DNA from: Deltaproteobacteria bacterium
GTDB taxonomy: Bacteria > Myxococcota_A > Polyangia > HGW-17
Direction: 5' to 3'
Length of the DNA: 6,481 nt
NCBI GenBank assembly: GCA_003249585.1
Contig: QKIM01000394.1
Coordinates: 1-6,481, forward strand
Below are positions 5,550-6,481 of the stretch, piece by piece. A program made the position numbers and the translations under genes. Numbering within the stretch: position 1 is the first letter of the stretch; each line of letters opens with the position of its first letter. Under the pieces are notes generated by a model. That model was not told the DNA's origin. It did not search any database and saw only the letters and a program-made list of their open reading frames with translations.

Positions 5550-5996
5550 ATGAGCACCCTCGAGAAAGCCGTCATCCTCGCCGCCAGAGCCCACGCCGGG
5601 CAGACCGACAAGGCCGGCGCCCCCTACCTTCTGCACCCCCTGCGGGTCATGCTCGCCGTGGACCACCCCGTGGCCCGCATCGCCGCCGTCCTGCACGACG
5701 TCATCGAGGACAGCGACACCACGCTTGCTGATCTGCGCCGCATGGGGTTCTCCCGGGAGGTGGTCAGCGCCGTGGACGCCGTGACCCACCGTGCAGAGGA
5801 ATCCTACGAGGCGTTCGTGCTGCGGGCCGCCACGGATCCCCTGGGGAAGCTGGTGAAGCGGGCAGACCTGCTGGACAACCTGGATCTGTCCCGCATCCCC
5901 CACCCCTCCGAGGCGGATCGGACGCGCGCCGAGAAGTACCGGCGGGCCCTGGCCCTCCTGGACAGCGCCCAGGATCCTCCCGTCTCCCCCGACTAG
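5550..5996 (+). CDS. Stand-alone RelA/SpoT-like HD phosphohydrolase
   Basis: A 148-residue HD-domain protein resembling the hydrolase half of RelA/SpoT enzymes and small MESH1-like alarmone hydrolases. Visible metal and catalytic positions are the PYLLHP His29, HDVIED (49-54, HD plus the Glu-Asp pair), VTHR (78-81) and VKRADLLDNLD (102-112, with Asp106 and Asn110). The tail RTRAEKYRRALALL is typical of the small family. There is no synthetase, TGS or ACT domain. The likely reaction is removal of the 3'-pyrophosphate of (p)ppGpp or of a related nucleotide. Substrate is not proven, since some family members act on other nucleotides. AGGAG (5541-5545) lies 4 bases before the ATG. The gene starts 29 bases after sdpI with no promoter or terminator evident between, so it probably belongs to the SdpR-controlled transcript. 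Cytosolic. Confidence 0.88.
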   Translation: MSTLEKAVILAARAHAGQTDKAGAPYLLHPLRVMLAVDHPVARIAAVLHDVIEDSDTTLADLRRMGFSREVVSAVDAVTHRAEESYEAFVLRAATDPLGKLVKRADLLDNLDLSRIPHPSEADRTRAEKYRRALALLDSAQDPPVSPD

Positions 5997-6008
5997 CACG
6001 CTTTTCCG

Positions 6009-6037
6009 TTGGCAGCGCGGCTCCCCTCTGGTATCAC
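6009..6037 (+). promoter_or_regulatory. Sigma-70-type promoter for the small lipoprotein
   Basis: TTGGCA (6009-6014), a 17-base spacer and TATCAC (6032-6037) predict a start near 6044, about 20 bases before the ATG at 6065. Position by position it resembles the sdpR promoter, so the lipoprotein gene is probably its own transcript and not a continuation of the operon. Confidence 0.5.
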
Positions 6038-6064
6038 CTCTTGAACACCGAGCAAGGAGTCCCC

Positions 6065-6433
6065 ATGCGCCCGCTCATCCACCTTGTCCTCCCCATCCTC
6101 GTCATCACCACCCTGGCCGCCTGCTCCACCGTCCCCGGACGTGAGGTCCCCCTGCGGGAGATCGCGGTGTCCCGCGCCCGGAACATCTTCACGGGGCGCA
6201 CGAAATGCCGGGCGGTGAAGCTCTACAAGATCAAACGCGTCGACGGCACCCAGGCCGAACGCATCTTCTTCTTCCGCCTGGGCGGCTGCCACACCGCCAT
6301 GGACTTCATCGTCCGTTGCGAGAAGTGGAGCCACTCCTGCCCCGAGGGGCGCATGCTCACGACCATCGCCACCAAACCCGGCGTGGACAGCGACCGCCTC
6401 TTCGAGACCCTCCCCCTCACCACCAGGCAGTAG
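6065..6433 (+). CDS. Small four-cysteine lipoprotein, unknown function
   Basis: A 122-residue predicted lipoprotein that I do not recognise. The signal peptide MRPLIHLVLPILVITTLAAC ends in a lipobox LAAC with the lipidated Cys at 20. The mature part of about 100 residues is basic near its start (RSRARN and TGRTKCRAVKLYKIKR regions) and carries Cys48, Cys75, Cys85 and Cys92, enough for two disulfides or a metal site. FFFRLGGCHTAMDFIVRCEKWSHSC is the densest part (68-92). The ATG at 6065 has AAGGAG 5 bases upstream; an in-frame TTG at 6041 would add eight residues before the signal peptide and has no better ribosome site. It lies 68 bases after the HD hydrolase stop, behind its own predicted promoter. 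Its 3' end may overlap a converging open frame. Confidence 0.82.
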   Translation: MRPLIHLVLPILVITTLAACSTVPGREVPLREIAVSRARNIFTGRTKCRAVKLYKIKRVDGTQAERIFFFRLGGCHTAMDFIVRCEKWSHSCPEGRMLTTIATKPGVDSDRLFETLPLTTRQ

Positions 6434-6481
6434 GCCCCCCCTCGGATCCTCCCTCCCTCCACAGCTCGGGGTAGTCCAGGG
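6417..6481 (-). CDS. Possible C-terminal fragment of a converging gene
   Basis: On the minus strand the frame from the right edge is open and reads LDYPELWREGGSEGGPTAWW before a TGA at 6417-6419. The first codons (CTG GAC TAC CCC GAG CTG TGG) look like ordinary high-GC coding sequence. If real, it ends 17 bases inside the small lipoprotein gene, with the two converging tail to tail. Twenty-one codons are too few to identify a family or to exclude chance. Confidence 0.25.
   Translation of the reverse strand, partial: LDYPELWREGGSEGGPTAWW

Noticed and set aside
6009..6024. TTGGCA before the small lipoprotein as a second sigma-54 promoter
   Set aside because: The GC required 12 bases after the GG is absent (CC there), whereas a sigma-70 spacing of 17 fits well.

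Overview
The window is a GC-rich stretch (roughly two thirds G+C by eye, strong C/G preference at third codon positions) from what looks like a Gram-negative bacterium. The evidence for that is two lipoproteins with short type II signals, a sigma-54 activator paired with a textbook -24/-12 promoter, and sigma-70-like promoters. A deltaproteobacterial or myxobacterial relative would fit, but the sequence does not fix the lineage. There are eight supportable protein genes or parts of genes, plus one very doubtful fragment at the right edge. I see no RNA genes, insertion sequences, CRISPR arrays or phage genes.

Left block (1-1207, minus strand): a GNAT acetyltransferase followed 22 bases later by a PhzF-family isomerase/epimerase that runs off the left edge. 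They look like one operon, read from a promoter in the 109-base divergent gap at 1208-1316. That gap holds two adjacent perfect palindromes over the predicted -10 and start site.

Centre block (1317-4382, plus strand): a 618-residue sigma-54 activator (GAF, PAS-like, AAA+, Fis-type helix-turn-helix). It is followed by two 15-bp direct repeats that begin at its own stop codon, then a near-perfect sigma-54 promoter, then a lipoprotein gene built from two related ETHL-motif modules. Sensor, binding sites, promoter and target lie within about 3 kb and form an apparently self-contained sigma-54 circuit. This is the most interesting feature of the window.

Right block (4383-6433, plus strand): a C-rich, G-poor gap that may be a Rho-dependent terminator, then an sdpR-sdpI pair (autorepressor and six-helix membrane signal/immunity protein). 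The pair has a TTGACA promoter and an inverted-repeat operator, but no sdpABC toxin genes are visible. A stand-alone RelA/SpoT-like HD phosphohydrolase follows 29 bases later, probably in the same transcript. Last is a small four-cysteine lipoprotein with its own promoter, whose layout closely matches the sdpR promoter. A short minus-strand open frame at the right edge could be the C-terminus of a converging gene.
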